DNA of 64,000 bases. It comes from Glutinoglossum americanum. Taxonomy: Eukaryota > Ascomycota > Geoglossomycetes > Geoglossales > Geoglossaceae. Below, piece after piece: positions 10,623 through 21,343 of the stretch. A program made the position numbers and the translations under genes. The stretch spans positions 62,001 through 126,000 of the forward strand of contig JAGHQL010000052.1 of the NCBI GenBank assembly GCA_020080175.1, in the 5' to 3' direction. The first letter of the stretch is position 1. Every line of letters begins with the position of its first letter. A model generated the notes under the pieces. It saw nothing but the letters and a program-made list of their open reading frames with translations. It made no database searches and was not told the origin of the DNA.

Positions 10623-12406
10623 CTAATCAAGCCCCGTTTTCGGAGGACTAGGAGGAACATCCCTATCCTCAACCTTCCACGGCCTCAACACATCTTCCTG
10701 CTTCCTAAACATCTTCCCAATATCCCTTCCCTCACCTCCGCCACCACTACTGCTGCCATCCCCACCAGCTACCTCCATCATATTCACAACCGCTACATTC
10801 ACAATGCTCAAGTCCCAGCCTGACTTCTTCGGGTGTAGTTTGCGGAAGAGAGGGAGGAGGGCTTCGGAGACGAGCTTTGCGGCGAGGTGGGAGGTGGGAT
10901 GTGTAAGGGAGAGGAGGAATGGTGGGGTGGGGCAGGAGCGGGATGTGCGGCCCGACGGGCGGGAACTGGTGTTGTCCGCGTTTGGGAGATGGCGAGGGAG
11001 GGTGCTTAGGCGGAGAGTTCGGGGGTGGGCGATCCAGCGCTTTTTTGGGGTCTGGGAGATTGGGACACCTGTGGTAGCTTCCGCAGGCTGGCCGTCGCTT
11101 GTAGGAGTAGTATCATCGTTACCGGCATCGCCATCATCATTCTCTAGCAAATCCGCGTGCATCCTCCTGATCAAGCTCTGTGCTAGCAAATCAAGCTCCT
11201 TCTTGACTTCTTCCAGCGTGTCCAAACGTCGATAGCTATCCTCGATTGATATCTGCTTCGGCACCTTCCTCGCAAGCACAACCTCAGTGTCGTCGACACC
11301 ATTCAATAATCTCCATACCTTGCCGCCAATACCCTGTGGGACCCCTGGTCCTCCAAGCACATCCTCTAGCACCTCAGGGCCGATGGAAGGAAAACACCGC
11401 ACATGGTGAACGAGAACCTTTTCTTTCGTTTCACCGTCAGCATGACCTGTGGTAGAGCTGGCTTGTTGGCCTAGCACATGATTCCGTAATTTTTGTGCAA
11501 GCTTGGAGCCAATCCCTGGGATTCGGCCGACCTCAAGCGCGTCTAGGAATCCCGTGACATTGCTTTCTCTGAAATTTGCGGAGGGCTCGTAAGGCGGAAG
11601 AATAGTTGTTTGAGCATCGGGTTTGTTTGTTTCACCAGCCAACTTTGCGAGGAGTTTTGAGGTAGATATGCCGACGCTGCATGTATATCCTTTTTCAGCC
11701 CCCAGTTTGTGGCGAAGGTGCTTGGCAAGATGGGACGCAAGTACCAGACGGATGTAGAGGGGGCTGTCTCTGCTGCTACCCGGAGAGGCTGAGGCAGAAA
11801 TTGGCAGCTCGGAGGTTGTAGGTGGGTATGTGTGCCCCGGAAGGTGAAATGCATCATATGCGAAGCCGGTTGTTGGGTCAGTGCGGGAGAGGTGGAAATA
11901 TGAATTACAGGGATCGTTCAAGTTGATGAGCTCCACATTGAAATCTATCATGTCCGTGACGTCCATAAAAACCTAGAGCGGTACGGTGTTAGGGGCGTAT
12001 ATCTCCCAAACAGGTCATCGACTAGGGATATGCCAATGCCGAGATGCATTACCTCATCAAATCCAAGTCTCTCCACCCTCTTACTCCAGGTATACTCCTG
12101 CAAGAAGTTGTAGAGCTTCTTCGAGGCATCGCGGAAAGGCGTCAGGTCTTCACCAAGTAAAATAACAACATCTGGGCATATCTTCCTCGCCTCTCCGATT
12201 GGCCGCATCTTGGAGAGTCCCTGATACCATTTGATTAGATTTCTAGCTCATGGATAGCATAGGGTGTATTTAACAGCTAGGGTGCTTACACGCCTGCGTG
12301 CTTCATAGTTGCACGTAACAGCAAGCCCTTTTTGCTGGACCACAAGAGGAAGTGCCTTCAGTGCGGGGTTCTCATGTTCGAAAACGGAAGCATAGAAACA
12401 ATCATA
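10623..12406 (-). CDS. Y-family translesion DNA polymerase, iota/eta-like (5' end not found)
   Basis: Three visible exons, complement(join(10623..11972,12053..12220,12290..12406)), all in phase 0, encode 544 residues. The fingers/palm start is YDCFYASVFE, followed by LPLVVQQKGLAVTCNYEARRR, KICPDVVILLGEDLTPFR, the second catalytic motif VERLGFDEVFMDVTDMIDF (Asp-Glu metal ligands), SVGISTSKLLAKLAG, and the thumb helix-hairpin-helix VGRIPGIGSKLAQKLR. The little-finger region and a low-complexity Gly/Ser tail follow. The order matches fungal polymerase iota/eta proteins, which act in translesion synthesis. The first catalytic Asp (the D before YD in HFDYD) must come from an upstream exon; I found no such exon between 12407 and about 13100. 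Either a short distant exon exists or the gene has lost its 5' end. The exons shown are otherwise clean. Confidence 0.8.
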
Positions 12407-13720
12407 CTATAAAATGTGAGCCGAATAAACTCATCCGCAAATTTAGTCGCCAAATTATATATGAAGCTCCATCTTGTGGGTAAAGTAAAGGGTCCTGATA
12501 TACAGACATGCCGCTGTAGGGCTCTATAGACTCTTCAAAAAGAATATCTAAGATAGGTAACGAGATACTTCTCCGAGGGCTAGGAAGTAAATCCTCTCCC
12601 AGCGATATCGCCATCTCCAGGGCTGGAGCTTATATCGGGGTTGAACCAAGCTAGAGCAGGACTACCGAACACCGAGGAACAGCGGAAATTGGGTTATCTT
12701 ATCGAGCCCGCTCCTGGAACAAGGGCTACATCTGCTCCGAAGATTGCGCCCCGTGATGGATTTGAAGGAAGATGGCTACCTACATCCTGTAACAAGCAGG
12801 GGGGTCAGCTAACATGAAAATATTCACTCGCAAGAGAGGAGCTGTCTCATACAAAGTGGATGATTACTCGTGCATCATCCCTCCTCAACTCCCTCCACCT
12901 CTTACTCTCCATGCTGGTCATCGTCGTCCAACAAAACGTTGCGACAAGTCTCGTCGCTTAAGATCCAACTACGAGTGTTATCGGCAAATCGGCGTTGCGA
13001 TACTCCGCCTCCGGGCGGGGTCAAAAACCCCACCAAAACATTGCGCCGCACCAACGATAGACGATAGCCTCACGACTGCAGCACTCCATGCAAACTGATT
13101 TTTTTTTACATAGATAGGGTTTCACTTAACTCCAATGATTTAGGTTTGTCTATACAGCTTAGGGTATGATCCTTCGTTATTGTATTCTACCACCAATGCT
13201 GGTGAGTCAAACGCGAAAGCACGTGAGGCAAGGCTGAGACCCACATCATCCAACAAGGTTCTGCCTTATTGCGCGCTCTCCCATACCTTACTCGCTTCGC
13301 CTGCAAAAGTCCTCCCTGATGTCTTTATATTATGGAGGATATTTTTATGCTGGTATTTGTGCTCTTGTATAAATTAATACTGACCAGCTATTAGTCATTA
13401 ATTGGTAGGGGAGCTTAATCAAGGATGCTTGCCCATTTCAGGTCATCATCCTCCTGCCCACCTGTTGAACTTATTCATCGATACGAGAATAGGGACCGTA
13501 CAAACACACAGTTTACCGACTATGAAATCCCGTTCGCGTATTTCTAGAAAAGCCATGCGATAAGATTGAAAACCATTTACGAGAATCAAAGCCTACCCCA
13601 TCCCCTTCCCCTTCCCCGTCTCCCCCGCTCATGTCCTAAATAGTTTGAGACATTTAGGGTTAGGAACTACATTAAGTCGAACCCCTCTCAAGTAGTTTGG
13701 CTGAAGCGCCCGACAGACCT
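12407..13720. other. Intergenic, no gene recognised
   Basis: The stretch should contain the 5' end of the polymerase gene, but no exon encoding HFD was seen. An open frame at 12402-12614 (minus) starts with ATG but does not resemble polymerase sequence. The rest shows no coding support. Confidence 0.4.
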
Positions 13721-14784
13721 TCAGCGTACCGCTGGAGCGCAGCCCAAATTACCACTCACAAAAACCACCAGCACAGCAGCGTACCTTCTCCATCGTTAGC
13801 GACATGTAAATTCCATACCAAATGTCCGCGAATAACTTACGCTGCAGCTGCAGCAAAAACCTCCGGCAGGCGAGCATTGGTGAGGAGACCCACAGATATG
13901 GAGAATGCACACGTATACCCTGCTATCATCCAGAGCCTTGCCTTTGCTGCCTCCACGTTATATAGACTCACGATAGCGCCTATTAGGAGGCCCGCTGCGA
14001 GTGCAACACTAATGGAGGTAACAGCACGCGATACGGAAGTCTCAGAGACGTATGCTATTGATCCATCAGTTGGACCATTCTAATGTATTCTCTCAGTCAG
14101 CGCCACGACACCCTGCCGGTGGAGACCATGCCTGAAAAAAAATCCCCAAGTATTTGTACACGAATTCCGTAAGGCGATTCTGCTCTGCTGCTGGATGAAG
14201 TGCTATCAAGTCGTTCTCGTCGTCGAGCACATGCGCGCTGCGTCCTCCAAGCTTTGGCGCGCGTTGTCCGTCAGGACGATCTAGCCCGTGAAACCAATTG
14301 CGGAAGGCTGTGAGTGTGCGGGAGCTTGGATGGCTGAGGTTTAGGACGGCGTGTTCAAGGATTATAGCCTCTCCTGGGCTCAACTTCGATCAGCGTGCAG
14401 ATTCTAATACTGGGGGCGCATGCAGGTACTCTCACGGTATTCCTTTAGAGTTCCTCTTATCTTCTCCGCAAGTACCATTCTCTCCCTCTCTCGGTGTCGG
14501 TTTTCCAGCGCTGCATTCTGGGCAAAGTCGCTCCAGGACCTGGCGCATTGCTTCGCAACCATGTCACTATCCTTGAGGTCCTCGGCGTCATATCCATCTT
14601 GCTCAGCTTCCAATTCAACCAGTTTGCTTTGAAGATATAGTAGGTTCCTTGATGAGAGTCGGTCAAACCGCCTGTAGATGGCCGCCGACTTGTATTTGTC
14701 GTCGGCAATGAATGCTGCAAGCGAAGGGAAGCCGTTGATGTAGCGCTTTCTCGTGTTTCCAAGCTCGATGTTCTGCTGCATCAC
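13721..14784 (-). CDS. DUF6594-family membrane protein
   Basis: Four exons, complement(join(13721..13784,13841..14079,14162..14373,14436..14784)), total 864 nt (287 residues) in closed phase. The N-terminal part has the DUF6594 pattern: GFPSLAAFIADD, AIYRRFDRLSSRNLLYLQ, LVELEAE, KIRGTLKEYREAIILEHAV. The middle has FRNWFHG and DENDLIAL. The C-terminal part has the paired membrane helices and signature AVTSISVALAAGLLIGAIVS, ARLWMIAGYTCAFSISVGLL, TNARLPEVFAAAAAYAAVLV and VFVSGNLG. Introns are 62, 82 and 56 bp. The 14162/14161 junction (GTGTAC donor) is the least certain; it was chosen because it alone keeps phase. The family is common in filamentous ascomycetes and has no known function. Confidence 0.8.
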
Positions 14785-15357
14785 GCATTCTGATCACACT
14801 GCAAGGAATAGGTTAGGCTTCTCCGGTTGCTGGATAGATGTTGCCAACAGCCTGAAGGGGTCATGCTAGATAATACTCGGCTGGTAGAGCTAGGAAAGCG
14901 AGCGTAATCGTGTTAGAGTTCCACGCGCCAATAGCAAAAGAGCCTCACCGCTTGGCCCCGCTGGTACTAGGTCCGCACGGCTGCCCCTTTGCAGACTCCT
15001 CATCGTTGTGCCATCAGGTCAACTCGGCTTATCTCCGCTCCTTCGTTCTCCACCCTTCTGGTATTCTGAGATAGTGCTTGCTAGTGAGAGCGAGCCTCTG
15101 GCTTTGAGACAACTATCCACACCCACCCAACCAACTCGACGAATGAAGCGGGCGACAAGAGCGCGGCAGAAGGAAAAACCTTGTTAGTATTACTAAATCA
15201 TAATTTGGGATAGCCCACCAATCGCTTTAGCACAAAGTAGCCCTTAGATGAATTAAGAAGCTAATGTATCCCCCAATAAGAGCCTTTGCCTCTGTCTAGC
15301 GGCCTAAATTCACCCTCTACATATACATAACGCGCTCAAGTAGCAGTAATTCCTCGC
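14785..15357. other. Intergenic, divergent promoter region
   Basis: This stretch lies between the divergent DUF6594 and ankyrin-protease genes and probably carries both promoters. No gene or repeat is seen. Confidence 0.5.
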
Positions 15358-17648
15358 ATGCCGTGGATTAGTTTCTCCGGAGCTCAGCTATTACGCGCGG
15401 CGAGAAATGGACAAGAAGATGCAGTGCTAACCTTACTTGAGAGTGGAGGTGATGTTGCCCTTAGGGACTCATCTAAGAAAACCCCGCTGCACTTAGGAGC
15501 CGAAAATGGCCACGAGCTAGTGGTAAAGCTCCTGCTGAAGAAAGGCGGTGACATCACCGCACAAGATTCCTCCAAGGAGACTCCGCTGCATTTAGCAGCC
15601 AGAAATGGCCATAAGTCAGTGGTGCGACTACTGTTAGAGAGGGGGGGCGGTATCACCACAAAGGATTTCTACGGGGAAACTCCGCTGCATCTAGCAGTCG
15701 AGAATGGCCATGAGTCAGTGGTGCGGCTCCTGCTAGAGGACGGAGGCAGTACCAACCTGAAGGGTTACTTCGAGAGAATGCCGCTACATCTAGCAGCCAA
15801 AAATGGCCATGAGTCAGTGGTGCGACTACTGTTAGAGAAAGGAGGCGATNNNNNNNNNNAGCCAAAAATGGCCATGAGTCAGTGGTGCGACTACTGTTAG
15901 AGAAAGGAGGCGATGTCACCGCAAAAAATTTCCACGGGGAAACTCCGCTGCATCTAGCAGCCAAAAATGGCCATGAGTCAGTGGTGCGACTACTGTTAGA
16001 GAAAGGAGGCGATATCACCGCAGAGGATCTCTACGGGGAAACTCCGCTACATCTAGCAGCCAAAAATGGCCATGAGTCAGTGGTGCGACTACTGTTAGAG
16101 AAAGGAGGCGATATCACCGCAGAGGATCTCTACGGGGAAACTCCGCTACATCTAGCAGCCAAAAATGGCCATGAGTCAGTGGTGCGACTACTGTTAGAGA
16201 AAGGAGGCGATAACACCGCAAAGGGTAGTACAGCTCTACGTCACGCGGCAGCTAGTAACAGTAGGAAAGCAATACGTATGCTAACTGAAGGGGGGGCTAA
16301 AATTGCTTCGAGCCTAAACACTGATGGGATGTTCGTTAAAGCACGAGCGACGAGCAGACGGCCGCGGGAGCGCCGCGCTCCGAAAGATGCTGCCAACTCT
16401 AGTCATGCCCTCATAATGAGGTGCGGGAAGGAGCTACCCCTTCTCGTCCGGGGGGTCCCGGTGATATCTTGCCCCGACACCGGATCTGAGGAAAACATCA
16501 TGGCCGAAAGTCTAACGCATCAGCTTGGTTTGCCCATCCAAAAGGAGGCAAAAGACTTGAAATCGTTCGAGATCGGTAACGGAAAAATTGTCCGTGCGAT
16601 TGGCCGCGCAAAAGCGTACTGTACATTCTCGAACGAGCCTCAAACTCGAGTCAAGTGCCGGTTCTATGTGTTTGCCAAATTGGCAACGCCGTTGATAATG
16701 GGGATGAAATTCCTGGATCGTACGGGGACCATGACAAAGCACCAGCATCGCCTTCGGGACCGTCTTAATTTGGCAAACTATATACCCATTGTCAGATCAA
16801 TAGGCGCACCTAAGCGACGGCTGTCATGTTATGTCGGCGGTCAGCATGTTTTAGCCAATGCTGACTCCGGCTCCGAGATCGATATGATGTCGCTTTCACA
16901 TGCCAAAAAAATGGGCTACCAGATTGATCGCCGCCTGGGGTCTCGCAGCCGCGTTATGTTTGCAGATAAGACTACAGCAGACACTCTCGGACAAGTTTGT
17001 TCCGAGGTTGCACTGGGCGACCCTGGTGGGACATCTTATATGCGAACATTTCATGTACTTCCAGGCCTTTCTTGTGATGTCCTGTTGGGCGAGGATATAC
17101 TTTACGAGACTAACGCCTTTTCTTCCTTCGAATCTTCATTTATTAACAGTGGTGACTTGGTAAAGGGCCCCTTTGAGCTCAATCGCCTTATTTGGATGGG
17201 TCGCCTCGAAAAGTTCATTGCTCATTCCGTTTCAAAGCTTAATATTTTCTCAAGAAAATCACAAAAATTAGGTAAATAGTAGACCAGTAACAACTTCCCA
17301 AAAAACACGCTGAAGCCGCCCTGACTCACGTACACAGTTCCGCTAACCACGTACGACGATGATCTGGCTGACAGAGACACTCTGGAGCTTCACCGACGCG
17401 ACCTCGAGATTCAGAGAATCAGAGGTTTGACTGGCCGGGAGCGACTACTGGCCGAGGAGGCGGAAAGGAAACGGACAGAGCAATACGACCGAGATCGGCT
17501 TCTCGCCGCTCACCCCGACCCGCCTGTTTCAACGGCTTTGCCGCAAGCCACCAGAGTTCGGACAAGGCCACCGCCTAGAACCGCCTTGCGCGACGCTAGG
17601 GCCATGCCAACACCATGCCCCCAACGCCGGCACCAGCTACTTAATTAG
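15358..17648 (+). CDS. Ankyrin-repeat protein with two retropepsin-like aspartyl protease lobes
   Basis: Two exons: 15358..17271 (interrupted by an assembly gap) and 17338..17648; the 66-bp intron (GTAAAT...CACAG) joins in phase. The first part is a run of about ten 33-residue ankyrin repeats (TPLHLAAKNGHESVVRLLLE), several of them identical at DNA level. A linker (about 16300-16400) leads to two consecutive retropepsin-like folds. Lobe 1 has the active-site triad CPDTGSEENIM and the downstream LIMGMKFL strand. Lobe 2 has NADSGSEIDMMS and DVLLGEDIL. Both lobes keep Asp-Thr/Ser-Gly, so a monomeric two-lobe protease is possible. The C-terminal exon is highly charged (DLEIQRIRGLTGRERLL, EEAERKR) and Pro/Arg-rich. 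No integrase, reverse transcriptase or LTR accompanies it, so I treat it as a host gene. The reading frame across the 10-N gap is undefined. Substrate and role are unknown. Confidence 0.75.
15850..15859. other. Assembly gap (10 N) in ankyrin array
   Basis: Ten Ns lie within near-identical 99-bp ankyrin units. The frame differs on the two sides, so the gap length is a placeholder and the true repeat number is unknown. Confidence 0.95.
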
Positions 17649-19498
17649 GCCTTGTGGGTTTGGGTTTGGTCACTTATCCTTCCTGTGGTCGGTAAATGTG
17701 CCTTTGACATCACCACAACTGAGAGGTTGCTATGACTGCTATGACTGCTACGACTACTACGATTTTCTGTTCGGTGGTAAACGTTTTTTCTGCTTTCCTG
17801 GGGGGTAATTTTCCCTGAAAATAAAATCCAAAAAAAAATTTTGTATTCAAATTACAATGATTTCATTTTCTCATGTTCCCCCCTCAGCTGCTCGCGTGCT
17901 AAAACGACCCTCCGTCTCACGACTCTGCCTGACCCATCCGCTCCATTGCCTTGCTTCCACCACTCATATTTTAGCAGCACTGATCTCGAACCTCTGCAGG
18001 GCTTGCAGATCAGTGGCAACGAGCCCCCTCCCCCCCGAATTGAAACCTATGACCGCGCCAAAGCTCCAGAGTAGTATTAACTAAATGGGGTAATGTTCTC
18101 GAATATCACTGCTTTTTTCATCCTCTCAGATACAATACCGGTTTCGGCCTGGCTATCTTTCAAGTGGAAAATCTCTCCATTCCCTGGGGCACCTATGGTT
18201 GCGGGAGTCCCTCTCGAATATATTTGCTGTAATCTAGCAGTGCCATGAAATCGCAGTAGTCCTCGTGAACATCCATATTGAAGCAAATACCCCTAGCTAA
18301 ATTGCCCAAGGAATACCTGTTTTCTATGTAAAATCGCTGTTCTTGAGGGGTATAGCTGGCTGTGTTTCCGCCGTGGAGTTTTGGTACTAAGGAATCACAT
18401 CTTGTTTCTATTTTCGAATAAGCTAGTTGCCACATTCAGCCGCGGGGACCTCTAGGAGCTATAAAATAATGTCTGAACTTCCCTACTCTCATTGGGAAGG
18501 AAATTATTTTTCTGAGCTCTGTGGGGCTGATCTAGCGCTTCACGCGGGAAGCGTTTAGACGGTCCCTCCATAAATCTCGTTAGCGAGCGTCTAGACATTT
18601 CCTACCACTTTAGCCGGCGAAAGGCCAAAAACAAGAAATGAACTAATGCTAACATCCTATTCCCGGATTTCTATCAGATCTCTATCCACAAAACGCCGTT
18701 TCGGATGTTTAATACCACTGAATGCGACCTCCGATTTAGGGATGAATAAGGCTGCCTTTGTCATTCATACCGATGAGTCAAATGTGAGCAAGGGTGAAGG
18801 TATAGGTAAGGTGCGGGGTGAGGCACGGATGAGGGGGTGTGCAGACCTTACCACTTATTGGCTGTGATAGCCTATACTTTACCCGCCTCTATATGTTTGG
18901 TTGGGTCGCCTGACATAACTTTCTCCGAGGGGATATCAGGCTACCTCTGAAGCCTTGAGGAAGTGATGTGATGTTCGGTAGAGTATGGTAAGGGTATGTG
19001 TATATATATGTGATGATTACTGGGTTACTGGGCCGCAGGGCAGATAATGGTTCAATTAGTTGTCGTTCCTACGATCACCAGGAGCCTTATTTCGTGTGAG
19101 TTACAACTATATACCGACCCTTCTATCAGTAGATAGCGGCGGATAACTTGAATAGCTTGATTACTATGGGTTGATATCTTTATCCTTTAGCCTTGGTCCT
19201 TGGGTGAAACCTGCCGCTGTAGGTAGCTAAGCTGTAAAGAGTGGGTAAAGAGTGGTTCTAGGAGAGGCGCGATTGATGATTAGGGCGACGGCCCCCTCGG
19301 AGCAACGGTAGGTATGCACGAATGAGGACATTACATCTGGCAGCCGTCTGTGAAATAAAAGGCACAAAAGCAACTAGACACAACGAGCATCAGAAATGTT
19401 GAGGGAGGGTAGGTCCATAATCCTCCAACAACACAAGACCGTCTCATTCACTTGGAATCCCGATCTACTAGCCTAGGAAACCCCACTCTGATCAAAGA
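17649..19498. other. Intergenic region with one uncharacterised open frame
   Basis: Apart from the minus-strand frame at 18193-18435 (listed separately), no coding region is supported. The interval 18860-19490 shows no recognisable gene and leads into the F-box gene promoter. Confidence 0.4.
18193..18435 (-). CDS. Hypothetical protein or gene fragment, 80 residues
   Basis: An ATG-started frame on the minus strand (MWQLAYSKIETRCDSLVPKL and onward) has the composition of a globular domain: RFYIENRYSLGNLARGICF, then MDVHEDYCDFMALLDYSKYI. It has no low complexity and no matching exon was found on either side. I do not recognise the family. It may be the tail of a decayed gene. No function is proposed. 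Confidence 0.3.
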   Translation of the reverse strand: MWQLAYSKIETRCDSLVPKLHGGNTASYTPQEQRFYIENRYSLGNLARGICFNMDVHEDYCDFMALLDYSKYIREGLPQP

Positions 19499-20998
19499 AT
19501 GGATTCTACTGTGCAGCCGAAACTGAAATACGGTCTCAAGTTGGTTGGCCGCACCACCAGCGGCCTCCCCATACCCGGCAACCAAGACCAGCAGCACTTT
19601 CTCCACCCACAGCCTGAGAAGGATGTCGGATGGAGAGAAATTCCAGCACCAAACACATTACAAGGGCTGACCCCAGAGCTCAAGTCCATGATCCTTCATT
19701 TCTTATCAGACTCTAAATCCCTCCTATCCCTCACCCTCGCCTGCCGCTCATTCCACCACATCTACCTCAGTCACCGCAACTCTGTACTCTCCGCCGTCGC
19801 GATTAACTCGATTCATTCCAACGCTATCTCAGATGCTTGGGCGGTGCACGAGGCTTCCAGGATCGTAAAACCTGGCCTGCCCGACGAAGACCCAGTCCCT
19901 GAGTTTCTGGGGACGTTCTATTTCGCTGAAGGACTTCAGGTGAGGGCTGTTGCTGCGCTAACTGACCCGGAGACATCAATTTCGCTCCTCCAGTTCCATC
20001 GGTGGTGCGTGGGGCCGCTGCTGGACGATCTCACTGCGACTCTGCTGTCTGCGCATCCTATCTCTGGGCTCTCCGATCCCAAATTCTCGCCGCTTTCCCT
20101 ATCCGAGATGCGCCGGATAAGCAGGGCGCTGTATCGCTTCCAGCTATACTGCATCCTGTTCAAGGACCAGTGGGTTCCCGGTGGATTGCTCCCGGTGGAG
20201 AGGCCGAGTAAACTGGAATGGAGCGAGGTGTTCCTGGATTACCTGTCTCCGTGGGAGGTAGAGGAGATGTGCTGCGTACACGATTACCTTTACAAGCAGC
20301 TGTGGCCCATGTGGGAGAAGATGGCCTACAACGACGCAGAATTGGGAGAGTACGCCCCTGCGCCCTACTGTGTTAGGAGTAAGCTATTCTGCCTGCTCTC
20401 CTTCTAGTTGGTAACTCCCAACTACACATCGCATGACTCCCTCTCACCCCCCTTTTCCCACTTAGGGTTATAACACTAGCCTTTATTGTCGTGGCTAGAG
20501 AGCCATCGTAGATCGACTGTTGCTTATTTTCACGCAGCGGATCTGAACAACGAGCACATGGCCTATCTCCTATCCCGTGGTCTCCCATTCCTCCAAACCA
20601 TCATTCTCCACGCCCGCATCAACGGCTACGACTCCTACTCCCAACTCATCAGAGATGACCTCTCGATAGACTGGCACCCCTTCACCTACGCTGCAGGGTA
20701 TTACTACCCACACCACGCCTCCAACGGCATCGCAGAGGAATACTCGACCCTCACCTTCCAAGGAGACAATAACGCCGAGGCGCCAAATATAGGCTGGCTA
20801 TGGGCTCATAACTACAAGATGGAATATGATCCTAACAGTCATCTCTACTCACACCTGCGAGCTTGGGGTTACGCCTTGTGGGACAAGGTGAGGCTGGAGA
20901 GGTGGGGGATCCTGTGGGAGGATCCGAGATCGGACATAGTGAGAAGAAATTGGGAGGTGTTGCGGCAGGGGAATGAACTGGAGCAGGGGGGGGCCTGA
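19499..20998 (+). CDS. F-box domain protein
   Basis: Two exons, join(19499..20378,20538..20998), give 446 residues with closed phase across a 159-bp intron. Residues ~55-100 form an F-box: LTPELKSMILHFLSDSKSLL followed by SLTLACRSFHHIYLSHR. F-box proteins usually present substrates to SCF ubiquitin ligases through Skp1. The rest is the acidic, Trp-rich helical region seen in many uncharacterised ascomycete F-box proteins, for example LSPWEVEEMCCVHDYLYKQL and, in exon 2, NNEHMAYLLSRGLPFLQTII and ERWGILWEDPR. The intron is longer than its neighbours here, so a second small intron or a different acceptor remains possible. Substrate unknown. Confidence 0.75.
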
Positions 20999-21343
20999 AA
21001 GGTCGCAGACGAAGAGGCCGAGGGTGTGGTTGAGGGGAGGGACATAGCACTGGACAGAAGGGGGTGAGAACAGGGTGAGTTGGGGGGAGAAGCCGATCAA
21101 GGACTTTCCGTGAGTATCCTAGGATGTTAGTCATCGGTTAAGCAGAGTTAGCTGCTTGGTGTCCCCTGGTAGCCATTTCCTTCATAGCTAGTGCTCTAGA
21201 CGGAATTAGGCTGATTAGGCTGTCTTGAGTTTGTTTGATTTCGGAGAAATTGATTTGGTTGGTTGGGGTTACCCAAGCGGCAATGCGATAGCTAGTGCGC
21301 TCGAGCTACGGTGTTAGCAATGCCATTGGCGCTAAGCATATCC
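20999..21343. other. Short convergent intergenic region
   Basis: The stretch lies between the 3' ends of the F-box gene and the ethanolamine kinase gene and should hold both transcript ends. The first 100 bp remains GC-rich and open on the minus strand, without a family match. Confidence 0.5.

Noticed and set aside
15384-16018. Long minus-strand open frames across the ankyrin array
   Set aside because: They are antisense shadows of the repeat units; the same happens at 49086-50976 in the NLR.
16380-17279. Retroelement origin of the protease-like lobes
   Set aside because: No LTR, reverse transcriptase, RNase H or integrase sequence is nearby, and the lobes lie in an open, spliced frame with ankyrin repeats, so a host gene is the better reading.
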